Below are positions 1 through 7,406 of a DNA stretch of 9,660 bases, one piece after another. The notes below the pieces were generated by a model. That model was not told the origin of the DNA, made no database searches, and worked only from the letters and a program-made list of their open reading frames with translations. A program made the position numbers and the translations under genes. Source of the stretch: JBDRTU01 sp043823825. GTDB taxonomy: Bacteria > Patescibacteriota > Patescibacteriia > Veblenbacterales > UBA10138. The stretch lies in the NCBI GenBank assembly GCA_043823825.1, contig JBDRTU010000033.1, positions 1 through 9,660 of the forward strand, read 5' to 3'. How positions within the stretch are numbered: position 1 is the stretch's first letter; each line of letters starts with the position of its first letter.

Positions 1-8
1 TTTATCTC

Positions 9-36
9 TTGACAAAAATAAATAACATAGTAAGAT
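9..36 (+). promoter_or_regulatory. Putative promoter of the 59-residue small protein gene
   Basis: A perfect TTGACA -35 box lies at 9-14. It is followed after 16 bases by TAAGAT at 31-36, which matches four of six bases of the -10 consensus. A start near position 43 would give a leader of about 74 bases before the ATG at 117. The -10 is imperfect, so the exact start is uncertain. Confidence 0.5.
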
Positions 37-116
37 ATCAAAAACAGAGTACTTAAATAAAGCCTATAACCCTTAAGGCAATCTATCATACATCAAATCA
101 ATATAAGGAATAAATT

Positions 117-296
117 ATGGAACTGATAAAAATCTTTACTCACGGTGCCGATAATGGTGATTTCAGTGAATTGGAAAAAGAAGTAAACAGTTGGCTTATT
201 AAAAATAAGGTCAGCATTATCGCTCGTAATGTCATTAGTGCGGTTATAAAAGATTCAACTATCTACTGCTCTATCGTTATTTTCTACAAAAAGTAA
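117..296 (+). CDS. Small 59-residue protein resembling the Cse60-type family
   Basis: This short gene encodes 59 residues, from ATG at 117 to TAA at 294-296. Support for a real gene is an AAGGAA Shine-Dalgarno sequence at 105-110 with six bases to the ATG, an upstream TTGACA promoter and a strong terminator directly after it. The protein starts MELIKIF, has a helix-like stretch with FSELEKEVNSWL (16-27), then KVSIIARNVISAV (31-43) and a final strand CSIVIFYKK (51-59). This beta-helix-beta-beta pattern, with LEKEVNxWL followed by a last strand ending in an FYK-like motif, resembles the small Cse60-type proteins (about 60 residues, DUF2758) first named in spore formers and also annotated in non-sporulating bacteria. 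That match is by eye only, and the molecular role of the family is unknown. It is monocistronic and converges on greA. The lack of a signal peptide or membrane segment suggests a cytoplasmic protein. I am fairly sure it is a gene and less sure of the family. Confidence 0.7.
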   Translation: MELIKIFTHGADNGDFSELEKEVNSWLIKNKVSIIARNVISAVIKDSTIYCSIVIFYKK

Positions 297-326
297 ACAC
301 AGATTCAAAAACACTTATTTCAATGC

Positions 327-360
327 GTCGTCGCAAATAACAAACGCGGCGACTTTTTTT
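327..360 (+). terminator. Rho-independent terminator after the small protein gene
   Basis: An 8-bp stem pairs GTCGTCGC (327-334) with GCGGCGAC (346-353), with one G-U pair, around an 11-base loop. Seven T residues follow at 354-360. It lies 30 bases after the stop codon. Read on the minus strand the hairpin has no T tract, so it should act mainly on plus-strand transcripts. Confidence 0.88.
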
Positions 361-364
361 ATTC

Positions 365-386
365 AAAAACCACCATCTTCTATGGT
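365..386 (-). terminator. Weak candidate terminator after greA
   Basis: On the minus strand, 50 bases past the greA stop, ACCAT and ATGGT (386-382 and 376-372) can form a 5-bp hairpin with a 5-base loop. GG and five T residues follow. The stem is short and AT-rich, so this is a guess, but no better minus-strand terminator is visible between greA and the plus-strand gene. Confidence 0.25.
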
Positions 387-435
387 TCACCTATTGGCGA
401 AGTGGAGTGGTTGAAATATACTAACGGAAAGTTAA

Positions 436-900
436 TTACTCTATAGAGATAATTTTATATTTAACCAAACCTTTCGGAACTTCAACTTCTACTACATCCC
501 CTGCTTTTTTATTCATAAAAGCAACTCCTAGTGGAGATTCATTAGAAATTAATCCTTTAGAGGGATCAGCTTCGCTTGAACCGATAATTGAAAATTCTTG
601 CTCATGCCCATCTTGTTCTACTTTTAACCGACAACCTATTTGTACTTCAGTTACATTATGATTATTCTCTTCTATCACTGAGGCATTTTTTAAGATATTC
701 TCAATATCAATAATACGCCCTTCATTAAACGCCTGCGCATTTTTAGCTTCGGTATACTCAGCATTTTCAGATAGATCGCCTAACTCCTTAGCATCCTGTA
801 TACGGTTAGCTATATCTTTGCGGGCCTTTTTAAGCTGCTCTAGTTCTTCTTTAAGCTTTAATAAGCCTTCTTTTGTTAGATAGGTCTCTCCTGAACTCAT
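436..900 (-). CDS. greA: Transcription elongation factor GreA
   Basis: GreA rescues backtracked RNA polymerase by reaching into its secondary channel and stimulating cleavage of the transcript 3' end. The 154-residue protein has the usual size and two domains. An N-terminal antiparallel coiled coil (about residues 6-76) carries the tip motif GDLSENAEY, with the acidic residues D42 and E45 that help place the catalytic metal. A C-terminal FKBP-like domain contains ISNESPLGVAF and ends in strands VVEVEVPKG and YKIISIE. I chose ATG at 900, which gives MSSGETYLTKEG and places the tip residues within one position of their numbering in E. coli GreA. A TTG three codons upstream (909) is possible but would start only about 5 bases after the predicted transcription start. 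No Shine-Dalgarno sequence precedes either start. The gene follows mrdA by 60 bases and has its own promoter, so it may be both read through from the mre block and transcribed alone. Confidence 0.96.
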   Translation of the reverse strand: MSSGETYLTKEGLLKLKEELEQLKKARKDIANRIQDAKELGDLSENAEYTEAKNAQAFNEGRIIDIENILKNASVIEENNHNVTEVQIGCRLKVEQDGHEQEFSIIGSSEADPSKGLISNESPLGVAFMNKKAGDVVEVEVPKGLVKYKIISIE

Positions 901-920
901 AAAATTCAAATATAGTCATA

Positions 921-949
921 AAGATACTCTTGGACCTTTTAGTTGTCAA
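921..949 (-). promoter_or_regulatory. Promoter of greA
   Basis: On the minus strand a perfect TTGACA (949-944) is separated by 17 bases from TATCTT (926-921). The -35 box begins 11 bases after the mrdA stop codon. The predicted start near 914 gives a leader of about 14 bases to the ATG at 900, with no Shine-Dalgarno sequence in it. Confidence 0.72.
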
Positions 950-960
950 GTTTCAATAGA

Positions 961-2877
961 TTATAACCGATTAGTAGCGTACCAGTTAAAAACTTCGAGG
1001 GCTACTGGCACTGCTAAGGATGAACTTTCTCCTCCGTTTTCAAACAAAACCACTAAAACTAATTTTGGTTGCTCATAAGGCAAAAAACCGGCAAACCATG
1101 CATGAGGCGCCAAACCTGGCTTACTTTGGGCCGTACCAGTTTTGCCCGCGGCCGCTAATGGTACGCTTTGTAAAGAACGCGCACTGCCGCTTAATACTGT
1201 CTCCCTTAAAGAGCGCTTAATAATATCTAAATTATCCTTACTAATAGGAATAGTACCAAGTGATTCTGGTTGACTAATAATTGTTTCCCTCCGTCCTTCG
1301 CTAATCATTTTAGTAAGATGAGGTTTCCATAAAGTTCCACCATTTACCAGAGCAGAGTAAACCACTGCCAATTGCAAAGGTGTAGTGAGAAAGTTTCCTT
1401 GTCCGATAGCTAGGTTATAAGTATCTCCCCGAAACCAACGTTCGCCAAAAGTTTCCTGCTTCCATTCTGGATCGGGCACCAAGCCAGCTGCTTCACCAGG
1501 CAAATCAATTCCAAAAATCTTGGCAAAATGAAATTTATTTAAATAGTCAACTAGTTTAGTTGCACCTAAACCTTCACGTTCATCGCTGCCGCCACTAATT
1601 AAATAAAAAAATGTATTTACTGATTCAGCAATTGCCTTGTAAATATTGGTAGCGCCATGCCCTTCTGCTTTCCAATCAGCAAACCAACGGTTACCAGCCC
1701 AAACGCCTCCAGTGGAAATAAAAGTAGTATTGGTTGTAATCACCTTTTCTTCAAGAGCGGCAGCGCCAATAACTGGTTTAATAGTCGAACCAGAAGGGTA
1801 CTCTCCGCTAATGGCACGGTTAAATAAAGGTTGGTTTTCATGTGTTAGAATTTCACCAGTTTTGTTATTACTTCGTTCTATTGTAAAAAAATTGGGATTA
1901 AAAGTTGGAAACGAAGCTAGGGCTAAAACTTCACCAGTAGTTGGTTCCAAAGCAACCACCGCCCCCTTCTTTCTATCATAGCTAGTTAATAATTTATTTA
2001 CACTATTAACCACTACCTCCTGAAGCTCACTGTCAACTGTTAATGTAATCGTAGCGCCAGCTACAGGATTAATAGAAGCAAACACTTGACGCGGTCTGCC
2101 TAAATTATCTACTTCCACCTCTTGTTTGCCAGGCGTCCCCCTAAGTTCATCTTCATACACTACCTCAATACCAGTAACACCTATCACATCATCATATTGA
2201 TAATTATTATCATTAACTCCTAAATCTTCCGGGGAGACGACGCTGACATACCCTAAGACGTGCGCTAAGTTGTCAGCTAGTAAATATTGACGTTGACTTG
2301 CTACTTTAACTTGTATACCAGGGAGGCGGCTGGTTTTAGTAATCCAACTGAGGCCCGTATAGTAATCAAGTTGGGATTTAATTATCACTGGCTGATAAGA
2401 CCGGTAATCAAATTTATCAGTCAAGTTATTAATTTCTTCAGGCAACAGCACGGCTGTTAGTTCTTTTAAAACCTCTTGACGTTTTAAAAGGTCTTTAGGT
2501 AAATCCGCCGGCACTACCACTAAAATAAAATTTGGTACATTTGCGACCAACGGTTTTCCTTGACGATCAACAATTAATCCTCGTGGCGCTGAAAGGACTT
2601 CTAATCTAATACGGTTGCCCTCGGCCACCGACCTGTATTCCTGACCACGAGCCACTTGTAACCATACTAAGCGCGTGAACAATACACCTATCACTACCAC
2701 TAGCGCCAATAAAGAGAATTTCGTCACGCTAGGATTGATTACTCTCCTTAAACTTGTAAGTTCCCGGGCTGGTATACCTGTTCCCTCGTAACGGCGGTCA
2801 GAAAAGCCAGCTAGATCGCGATCATTAATATCACCACCCTCAATTTGAATAACAAAAGGATCTTTATCTCTTAACAT
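961..2877 (-). CDS. mrdA: Penicillin-binding protein 2 (elongasome transpeptidase)
   Basis: This class B penicillin-binding protein cross-links peptidoglycan during lateral wall growth, working with MreBCD and normally RodA. The 638-residue protein has a cytoplasmic N-terminal extension of about 50 residues and one membrane anchor (about 53-74). A dimerisation/pedestal domain begins with APRGLIVDRQGKPL (97-110), and the transpeptidase domain runs from about residue 300. All three active-site motifs are present: S364-TIK in YPSGSTIKP with the nucleophile S364, S419-V-N421, and K579-TG in AAGKTGTAQ. The LAIGQG motif (489-494) is also typical. The length is normal for the family. The start overlaps the end of mreD by 14 bases and has no clear Shine-Dalgarno sequence, which points to translational coupling. 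Position after mreBCD supports PBP2 over the division protein FtsI. A rodA gene does not follow. Confidence 0.93.
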   Translation of the reverse strand: MLRDKDPFVIQIEGGDINDRDLAGFSDRRYEGTGIPARELTSLRRVINPSVTKFSLLALVVVIGVLFTRLVWLQVARGQEYRSVAEGNRIRLEVLSAPRGLIVDRQGKPLVANVPNFILVVVPADLPKDLLKRQEVLKELTAVLLPEEINNLTDKFDYRSYQPVIIKSQLDYYTGLSWITKTSRLPGIQVKVASQRQYLLADNLAHVLGYVSVVSPEDLGVNDNNYQYDDVIGVTGIEVVYEDELRGTPGKQEVEVDNLGRPRQVFASINPVAGATITLTVDSELQEVVVNSVNKLLTSYDRKKGAVVALEPTTGEVLALASFPTFNPNFFTIERSNNKTGEILTHENQPLFNRAISGEYPSGSTIKPVIGAAALEEKVITTNTTFISTGGVWAGNRWFADWKAEGHGATNIYKAIAESVNTFFYLISGGSDEREGLGATKLVDYLNKFHFAKIFGIDLPGEAAGLVPDPEWKQETFGERWFRGDTYNLAIGQGNFLTTPLQLAVVYSALVNGGTLWKPHLTKMISEGRRETIISQPESLGTIPISKDNLDIIKRSLRETVLSGSARSLQSVPLAAAGKTGTAQSKPGLAPHAWFAGFLPYEQPKLVLVVLFENGGESSSLAVPVALEVFNWYATNRL

Positions 2878-3379
2878 AGAGTAGTGGCTTATTACTAAAA
2901 CGATTAACTACAACTTTAGTGAGATAAAGAATTAAAGCCAATAATACCAAATGGATTAAAAATGATAGTAAAGCAGTATAAGTACCAGTCGCCGTTGGAT
3001 ATAAACTGGTATTATTAAATAAAAACGGAATCCACTGAACCAACCAGTGGCTTATATAATAAAATAATAACCAGAGTGAGGCGCTGGCTAAACTGGTGAA
3101 GTAGCCGCCAATTGTTAAGCGGCTTTCCACTAATTTCTGCCAAAGCCACCACGATAGTAAAAAGCTTAAACTAACTAATGGTATTAATGGCGATAAAATA
3201 AGATCCTGTATAACCACCCAAGAAATAAACACACTTAAACCAAATCGTCTCTCTCCCAACGAAGAAAAGCTGATGCCCATTAATAAACCTAACATAATAT
3301 TAATAGGCGACACACCACTGATCAAACCTTCAAAAAAAATGGCAAATAAGCTTACAACAATAGCCCAAACAATAAACAT
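2864..3379 (-). CDS. mreD: Rod shape-determining protein MreD
   Basis: MreD is an integral membrane protein that links MreB/MreC to the wall-building enzymes. The 171-residue product is almost entirely hydrophobic, with about five or six predicted membrane segments (roughly 2-22, 26-40, 47-64, 67-81, 97-118 and 134-156) and a short basic tail. MreD sequences are poorly conserved, so the call rests on size, hydrophobic pattern and position between mreC and mrdA, where mreD normally lies. It starts 3 bases after the mreC stop and in the same frame. It overlaps the mrdA start by 14 bases. The W-rich stretch LLSWWLWQKL (74-83) is a visible feature. No alternative identity fits the context better. 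Confidence 0.85.
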   Translation of the reverse strand: MFIVWAIVVSLFAIFFEGLISGVSPINIMLGLLMGISFSSLGERRFGLSVFISWVVIQDLILSPLIPLVSLSFLLSWWLWQKLVESRLTIGGYFTSLASASLWLLFYYISHWLVQWIPFLFNNTSLYPTATGTYTALLSFLIHLVLLALILYLTKVVVNRFSNKPLLYVKR

Positions 3380-3382
3380 AAC

Positions 3383-4174
3383 TTACATTATTATTACCCT
3401 CAAAAAGCGAACTTTGTCAATCTCTAATGGGGGGGTTAAGATAGCGCTCTGAAAAAAATCGCCCTCTTGACGCTCAACCGACGCAATAGAACCAATTACT
3501 AATCCGCGCGGCACTAATTCATCTAAACCGCTGGTAATTACCAGCTGTCCCGGTAACAACTCTTCAACGCTGGAGACTAGTTTTAACCTAACTGCTAAAT
3601 TAAATTCCCCCTCGACTACTCCACGACTGGATTTTTCATTTATTACTTCAGCGGTTACTAAATGTAATGGCGAATTTACTAAAGCAATTTGGGCCATGCT
3701 AGGTTGCGCCTGAATAACATTACCAACTAATACTCCTTTAGTAATTACTGGCATCCCTATTTTAATCCCATTCCTCGAACCTTTGTTAATTAAGTAACTA
3801 GTCGCTACTTCATCTTGTCGGCGGCCAATTATTTCTACACCAATCGAAACAAATTCATAAGATGGCAATAAATCTAATTGTTGGCGTAAAATATCATTTT
3901 CCTTAATTAAGGATTGTAGCTGGGCTTGGTCTGTTACCTCCTGTGCTAATTTTTCCCGTAATTCCTGATTCTCCTTTTTAAGATTTTTTGACTGGATATT
4001 AGCAACGTTTACTTGCTTAAGCTCTTGGCCAGCAGCATAGCCGGAAGAGATGGGGCTTGCGACGATTGGTTGTAAGTAAGTTAAAACACTTTGCCATGAG
4101 GAAGTTTGTAAAAAAATAAACACCATCACTAGTACAACTAGCCATGCCATGTATTTGTAACGGAGCACTATCAT
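3383..4174 (-). CDS. mreC: Rod shape-determining protein MreC
   Basis: MreC is an anchored extracytoplasmic protein that connects MreB filaments to PBP2 and helps activate it. The 263-residue product has a single N-terminal membrane anchor (about 9-23) and a coiled coil around 60-102 (NLKKENQELREKL and following heptads). Two beta-barrel domains follow, with the family-typical GSRNGIKIGMPVITKGVLVG (132-151), SSRGVVEGE (182-190) and PGQLVITSGLDELVPRGLVI (208-227). Length is normal for the family. It starts 4 bases after the mreB stop. No separate Shine-Dalgarno sequence is evident, so translation is probably coupled to mreB. An internal ATG at codon 9 would remove part of the cytoplasmic tip, and the upstream start keeps the usual short basic N-terminus (RYKY) before the anchor. 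Confidence 0.94.
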   Translation of the reverse strand: MIVLRYKYMAWLVVLVMVFIFLQTSSWQSVLTYLQPIVASPISSGYAAGQELKQVNVANIQSKNLKKENQELREKLAQEVTDQAQLQSLIKENDILRQQLDLLPSYEFVSIGVEIIGRRQDEVATSYLINKGSRNGIKIGMPVITKGVLVGNVIQAQPSMAQIALVNSPLHLVTAEVINEKSSRGVVEGEFNLAVRLKLVSSVEELLPGQLVITSGLDELVPRGLVIGSIASVERQEGDFFQSAILTPPLEIDKVRFLRVIIM

Positions 4175-4178
4175 AACA

Positions 4179-5231
4179 CTAACGGATCACTGCTGCCTCG
4201 CGCGCGGGTAAAAGTAAGTCGCGCATGCGTTCTAAATCTTCTAAAATTATTCCAGTGCCTCGCACAACACAAGTTAAAGGATCATCAGCAATTTGTACTG
4301 GGATAGAAAGTTGAGTGGCGATTAATTGATCTAAACCCTTAAGCAATGATCCCCCGCCAACCATTACTACTCCCCGCTCAAAAATGTCAGCTGCTAACTC
4401 GGGAGGAGTGTTTTCAATAGTAGCGCGCATATGCTCTAAGATCATTTTTACTATTTTAATCAGGGCTTCTCTCACTTCCACATCTGTAACTGTTACCTCG
4501 CGCGGTAAACCAGTAACCAAATCTCTGCCTCTTACTGCCATCACTATGGGTTTAGCCTGTGTTACAACTGTACCAAGCTTAATTTTTACGTCTTCGGCTG
4601 TTTTTACGCCTATTAATAGGTTAAAATGATCTCGTAAATATTGCACAATACTCTCAGTAAATTCATCACCCGCTGTCCTCAACGACTGTGAAGTTACTAC
4701 TCCCCCGAGCGAGATAATTGCCATCTCGGTAGTACCACCACCAATATCAATAATTAAATTACCGCTCGGATCCCTAACTGGCAGGCGAGCCCCTAAGGCT
4801 GCTGCCATAGGTTCTTCTACTAATAACACTTCCCGAGCTCCGGCTGAAAGAGCTGCATCTTCAACAGCCTTGCGCTCTACTTCAGTTACATCTAACGGTA
4901 TACCAATTACCACTCTAGGACGCGGCGCCAAAGTAATTCCTTCTTTATGCACCCGATCAATAAAATATTTTAACATTTTTTCCGTAACTTCAAAATCTGA
5001 AATCACGCCATCTACTAATGGGCGAATAGCTATAATATGAGGAGGTGTTTTGCCAAGCATTTTTTTTGCTTCTTCCCCTACTGCTAAAATCTGGTCGGTA
5101 CGAGTGTTAACAGCTACGATTGACGGCTCGTTAATAATAATTCCCTTATCTTTAACATAAACAAGGGTATTGGCAGTACCCAAATCAATTCCCATGTCAC
5201 GAGAAAAACCACCTAAAAACTTTTTTAACAT
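4179..5231 (-). CDS. mreB: Rod shape-determining protein MreB (bacterial actin)
   Basis: MreB is an actin-like ATPase that forms membrane-associated filaments guiding lateral wall synthesis. The 350-residue protein is full length. The ATPase motifs are intact: phosphate-1 loop DLGTANT (16-22), the VEEPMAAALGA segment (138-148) with the catalytic glutamate region, phosphate-2 loop IDIGGGTTE (161-169), and the adenosine-binding VGGGSLLKG (291-299). The N-terminal MLKKFLGGFSRD is a likely amphipathic membrane-binding stretch. It is the first gene of the mreB-mreC-mreD-mrdA cluster, 38 bases after proS, and that gap contains a plausible promoter of its own. No Shine-Dalgarno sequence precedes the ATG. 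A filament-type MreB is the clear reading; the closely related Mbl cannot be formally separated by sequence alone, but the cluster position favours MreB. Confidence 0.97.
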   Translation of the reverse strand: MLKKFLGGFSRDMGIDLGTANTLVYVKDKGIIINEPSIVAVNTRTDQILAVGEEAKKMLGKTPPHIIAIRPLVDGVISDFEVTEKMLKYFIDRVHKEGITLAPRPRVVIGIPLDVTEVERKAVEDAALSAGAREVLLVEEPMAAALGARLPVRDPSGNLIIDIGGGTTEMAIISLGGVVTSQSLRTAGDEFTESIVQYLRDHFNLLIGVKTAEDVKIKLGTVVTQAKPIVMAVRGRDLVTGLPREVTVTDVEVREALIKIVKMILEHMRATIENTPPELAADIFERGVVMVGGGSLLKGLDQLIATQLSIPVQIADDPLTCVVRGTGIILEDLERMRDLLLPAREAAVIR

Positions 5232-5239
5232 ACGTATTT

Positions 5240-5267
5240 AGTTTAAACTTTTATATACTTTTGTCTA
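5240..5267 (-). promoter_or_regulatory. Putative promoter of mreB
   Basis: On the minus strand TAGACA (5267-5262, five of six bases match) is followed after 16 bases by TAAACT (5245-5240, four of six). Only 8 bases separate it from the mreB ATG, so the mRNA would be essentially leaderless. The -35 overlaps a small dyad AGCCTAAGGCT (5267-5277) that covers the proS stop codon. Expression of the mre cluster apart from proS is therefore possible. Confidence 0.42.
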
Positions 5268-5269
5268 GC

Positions 5270-6514
5270 CTAAGGCTGAATAATAATTTTGCTCAGCAAT
5301 TCACTAAGCGATACCAATTGAATTTTCTGATCCGCGCGCGCTTTTAGTTCTATTTTTCCGTGAGTCTTTACGCTGACTACAATGCGCCATGGTATTCCTA
5401 ATAGGTCAGCGTCTTTAAATTTGACACCTGGTGATTCTAGGCGATCGTCAAACAATACTTCAATACCTCTTCTGGTTAACGCTTTATAAAGACCATCAGC
5501 TTGGATTTGTACTTTTTTATCATGACCCACTACTAGCAAGTGAGCTACAAATGGTGCTACTGACAAAGGCCAAACAATACCAGCTCTATCATGATGCACC
5601 TCTACAATAGTACCCATTACTCTCCCTGGTCCAATGCCATAAGAGGCCATAATGACCGGCTTTTTCTTGCCCTCCTCATCAGTAAAGTATAATTTAAAAT
5701 CTTCAGAGAATTTTGTACCTAGTTTAAAAATATTACCAACTTCAATACTTTTGCCCTGACCTATTTTTTTTCTACATTCTGGACACTTATCGCCCTCCTT
5801 CACCTTGGATACTTCTTGGTTTTGCGCCCATTTACATGAGTCACAATAAACAATTTTATCCTCTCCAGCGTCAGACAGCACCTGAAACTCATGCGAGTAT
5901 TTCTTAGTAAAAGCTCCACCCGAGGCCTCAACCACTAAAACCTCTAAACCACAGCGCTTAAACACCTTTAAATAGGCTTTTTTTGCTTTTTCATAATACG
6001 TGTCTAAATCAGTTTCGGACATATGAAAACTATATAGATCCTTCATTACAAATTCACGTGTACGAATAATACCAGATTTAGCTCTAGGTTCATTTCTAAA
6101 CTTAGTCTGTATTTGATATACATAACGAGGTAAATCGCGGTAGGAGCTGATAAAGCGCTTAGCAATACGAGTAATTGCCTCCTCATGCGTCCAAGCCAAA
6201 CCAATTGCTTGGCCAGACTTCTCCTCAAATTTATACATTATTTGTTCAGGAGTATCCCAACGCTTGGTGATATCCCACAACTCTCTAGGTTGAAGCGCAG
6301 TCATTTCCAATTCCTGACCGCCAAGCGCGTCCATTTCCTCTCTGATGATTTGCTCAATTTTTTTAAAAACCCTCCAACCTAAAGGAAGATAGCTGTAGGC
6401 GCCAGACATTTGTTTGTCAATAAAACCCCCTTGCGTTAATAGCCTGGCGTTGATTGAAACTTCATCTGTCGATACTGATCGCGAAGTTTTTGTAAATAAT
6501 TGAGATTGCAACAT
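5270..6514 (-). CDS. proS: Prolyl-tRNA synthetase, compact form without the editing insertion
   Basis: This enzyme charges tRNA-Pro with proline in the cytoplasm. At 414 residues it is much shorter than the usual bacterial form (about 570), because the INS editing domain normally found between class II motifs 2 and 3 is missing. Motif 1 is around GAYSYLPLGWRVFKKIEQ (38-55), motif 2 is FRNEPRAKSGIIRTREF (139-155), and motif 3 is SYGIGPGRVMGTIVE (291-305). The gap between motifs 2 and 3 holds two CxxC pairs (C224/C227 and C244/C247), a probable zinc ribbon, then the conserved EVGNIFKLGTKFSE. The C-terminal anticodon-binding domain spans about 322-414, with VLFDDRLESPGVKFKDADLLGIPWR (353-377, split here by family convention). 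The start ATG lies 1 base after the DUF389 stop (TAG-T-ATG), so the two genes are probably translationally coupled. Without INS, removal of mischarged Ala-tRNA-Pro would need a free-standing editing protein, and none is in the window. Confidence 0.95.
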   Translation of the reverse strand: MLQSQLFTKTSRSVSTDEVSINARLLTQGGFIDKQMSGAYSYLPLGWRVFKKIEQIIREEMDALGGQELEMTALQPRELWDITKRWDTPEQIMYKFEEKSGQAIGLAWTHEEAITRIAKRFISSYRDLPRYVYQIQTKFRNEPRAKSGIIRTREFVMKDLYSFHMSETDLDTYYEKAKKAYLKVFKRCGLEVLVVEASGGAFTKKYSHEFQVLSDAGEDKIVYCDSCKWAQNQEVSKVKEGDKCPECRKKIGQGKSIEVGNIFKLGTKFSEDFKLYFTDEEGKKKPVIMASYGIGPGRVMGTIVEVHHDRAGIVWPLSVAPFVAHLLVVGHDKKVQIQADGLYKALTRRGIEVLFDDRLESPGVKFKDADLLGIPWRIVVSVKTHGKIELKARADQKIQLVSLSELLSKIIIQP

Positions 6515-6515
6515 A

Positions 6516-7220
6516 CTATTTTACTGTCTTCTTTTCTGCCTTAATCTGCTCTTCACCTTTTTTAGTTACTCGCTCCTCACTACGATAAAATTTTAATAAC
6601 ATAAACACTATGGCACTCCCTAGTATAATACCTACAAAATTAAATAAAAAGACTAATAGAAAATACTTTACAGCTTCTACATTACCTGATACTGCCCAAA
6701 TACCAACCAAACTTAAAGGAGGCACTAGAGCAACCGCCACTGCAACCCCAGGCAATACTTCGGCTATCTCTTTACGTACCCAAGCAAAAGTAGCTGCTAC
6801 TCCAGACGCTACTGCTACAATAAAATACAACCAGGCTGACTCAAAGGTGCTATTGAAAATAATTTGCTCAGTGGCAGGCCCAAATAATAAGACCATTAAA
6901 GCACCGCTAGTTAAGATAATTAAAAAAGACTTACCTACTAGAAAAATAGCATGTGACACTGCTTTAAGATTACCCACTGCCAGCCCTAAAGCAATCACTA
7001 ATACCGGCGTTAAGACAGGGGTAACCAACATACCACCAATCACAACAGCTAAATTATCAAGTAATAAACCAGAAGCGACTATCACTGCCGAAAGCACTAA
7101 TAAAGCATAATATGGGCTGGTAGGTTTACTACGTTCAAATAATTCCCCAATCGTCTGGTACTGATTTGCCTTGGTAACTTTAAGCAATGGTTCAGATACC
7201 TTGGTATTTTCTGGTGCCAT
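6516..7220 (-). CDS. DUF389 family membrane protein
   Basis: This 234-residue protein is an integral membrane protein of the DUF389 (TIGR00341-like) family, whose function is not established. The family signature is visible as GLLLDNLAVVIGGMLVTPVL (51-70) and GVAVAVALVPPLSLVGIW (158-175). About six hydrophobic segments are present: roughly 37-54, 57-83, 93-114, 128-147, 156-177 and 185-209. A short cytoplasmic N-terminus and a charged, lysine-rich C-terminal tail (213-234) flank them. Some family members carry an additional N-terminal soluble domain, and this one does not. The ATG at 7220 has no Shine-Dalgarno sequence and lies 6 bases after a putative -10 box. Its stop codon is 1 base from the proS start, so it is the first gene of the minus-strand block. 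The link to proS and mre is positional only, and I infer no shared function. Confidence 0.85.
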   Translation of the reverse strand: MAPENTKVSEPLLKVTKANQYQTIGELFERSKPTSPYYALLVLSAVIVASGLLLDNLAVVIGGMLVTPVLTPVLVIALGLAVGNLKAVSHAIFLVGKSFLIILTSGALMVLLFGPATEQIIFNSTFESAWLYFIVAVASGVAATFAWVRKEIAEVLPGVAVAVALVPPLSLVGIWAVSGNVEAVKYFLLVFLFNFVGIILGSAIVFMLLKFYRSEERVTKKGEEQIKAEKKTVK

Positions 7221-7226
7221 AATTTA

Positions 7227-7255
7227 AGAGTAATAAATTTTCTTTATAAAATCAA
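7227..7255 (-). promoter_or_regulatory. Putative promoter of the DUF389-proS-mre block
   Basis: On the minus strand TTGATT (7255-7250) is followed after 17 bases by TACTCT (7232-7227), and the DUF389 ATG comes 6 bases later. The boxes match four and three of six consensus bases. The 6-base distance from -10 to ATG equals that at the ArsR-type gene and would give a leaderless transcript. The call is modest because the -10 is weak. Confidence 0.35.
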
Positions 7256-7376
7256 GCCCAAATCCGGTAAATTAACCTCCTAATAATCGGTTTGTGTGGT
7301 TTTAGAGGTTTTAGTAAAAGCTGTGATTACCGCATAATTTAACAATATCAAAATCAATCAAACAACCAAGAAACTA

Positions 7377-7402
7377 TTTTAGGCACACTGTTTTAGGCAC
7401 AC
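7377..7402 (+). repeat. Tandem 12-bp direct repeat upstream of a promoter
   Basis: TTTTAGGCACAC occurs twice without mismatch, at 7377-7388 and 7391-7402, with a 14-base period. The second copy ends 4 bases before the -35 box of the promoter for the 285-residue protein. This placement suits an activator or repressor binding site, but the sequence cannot show which, or whether it is bound at all. Confidence 0.6.
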
Positions 7403-7406
7403 ACAT

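Noticed and set aside
62..79. GCCT...AGGC pairing in the leader of the small protein gene as a regulatory RNA structure
   Set aside because: The stem has only 4 bp with a 10-base loop, too weak to support a riboswitch or attenuator.
1020..1981. Plus-strand open frames opposite mrdA (1020-1220 and 1646-1981)
   Set aside because: Both lie antisense within a gene with intact catalytic motifs, have no Shine-Dalgarno sequence or promoter, and show no recognisable protein features.
6610..7110. 166-codon plus-strand open frame opposite the DUF389 gene
   Set aside because: It is a shadow of a clearly coding minus-strand gene. Its threonine/alanine/lysine-rich composition is typical of antisense translation, and it has no ribosome site.
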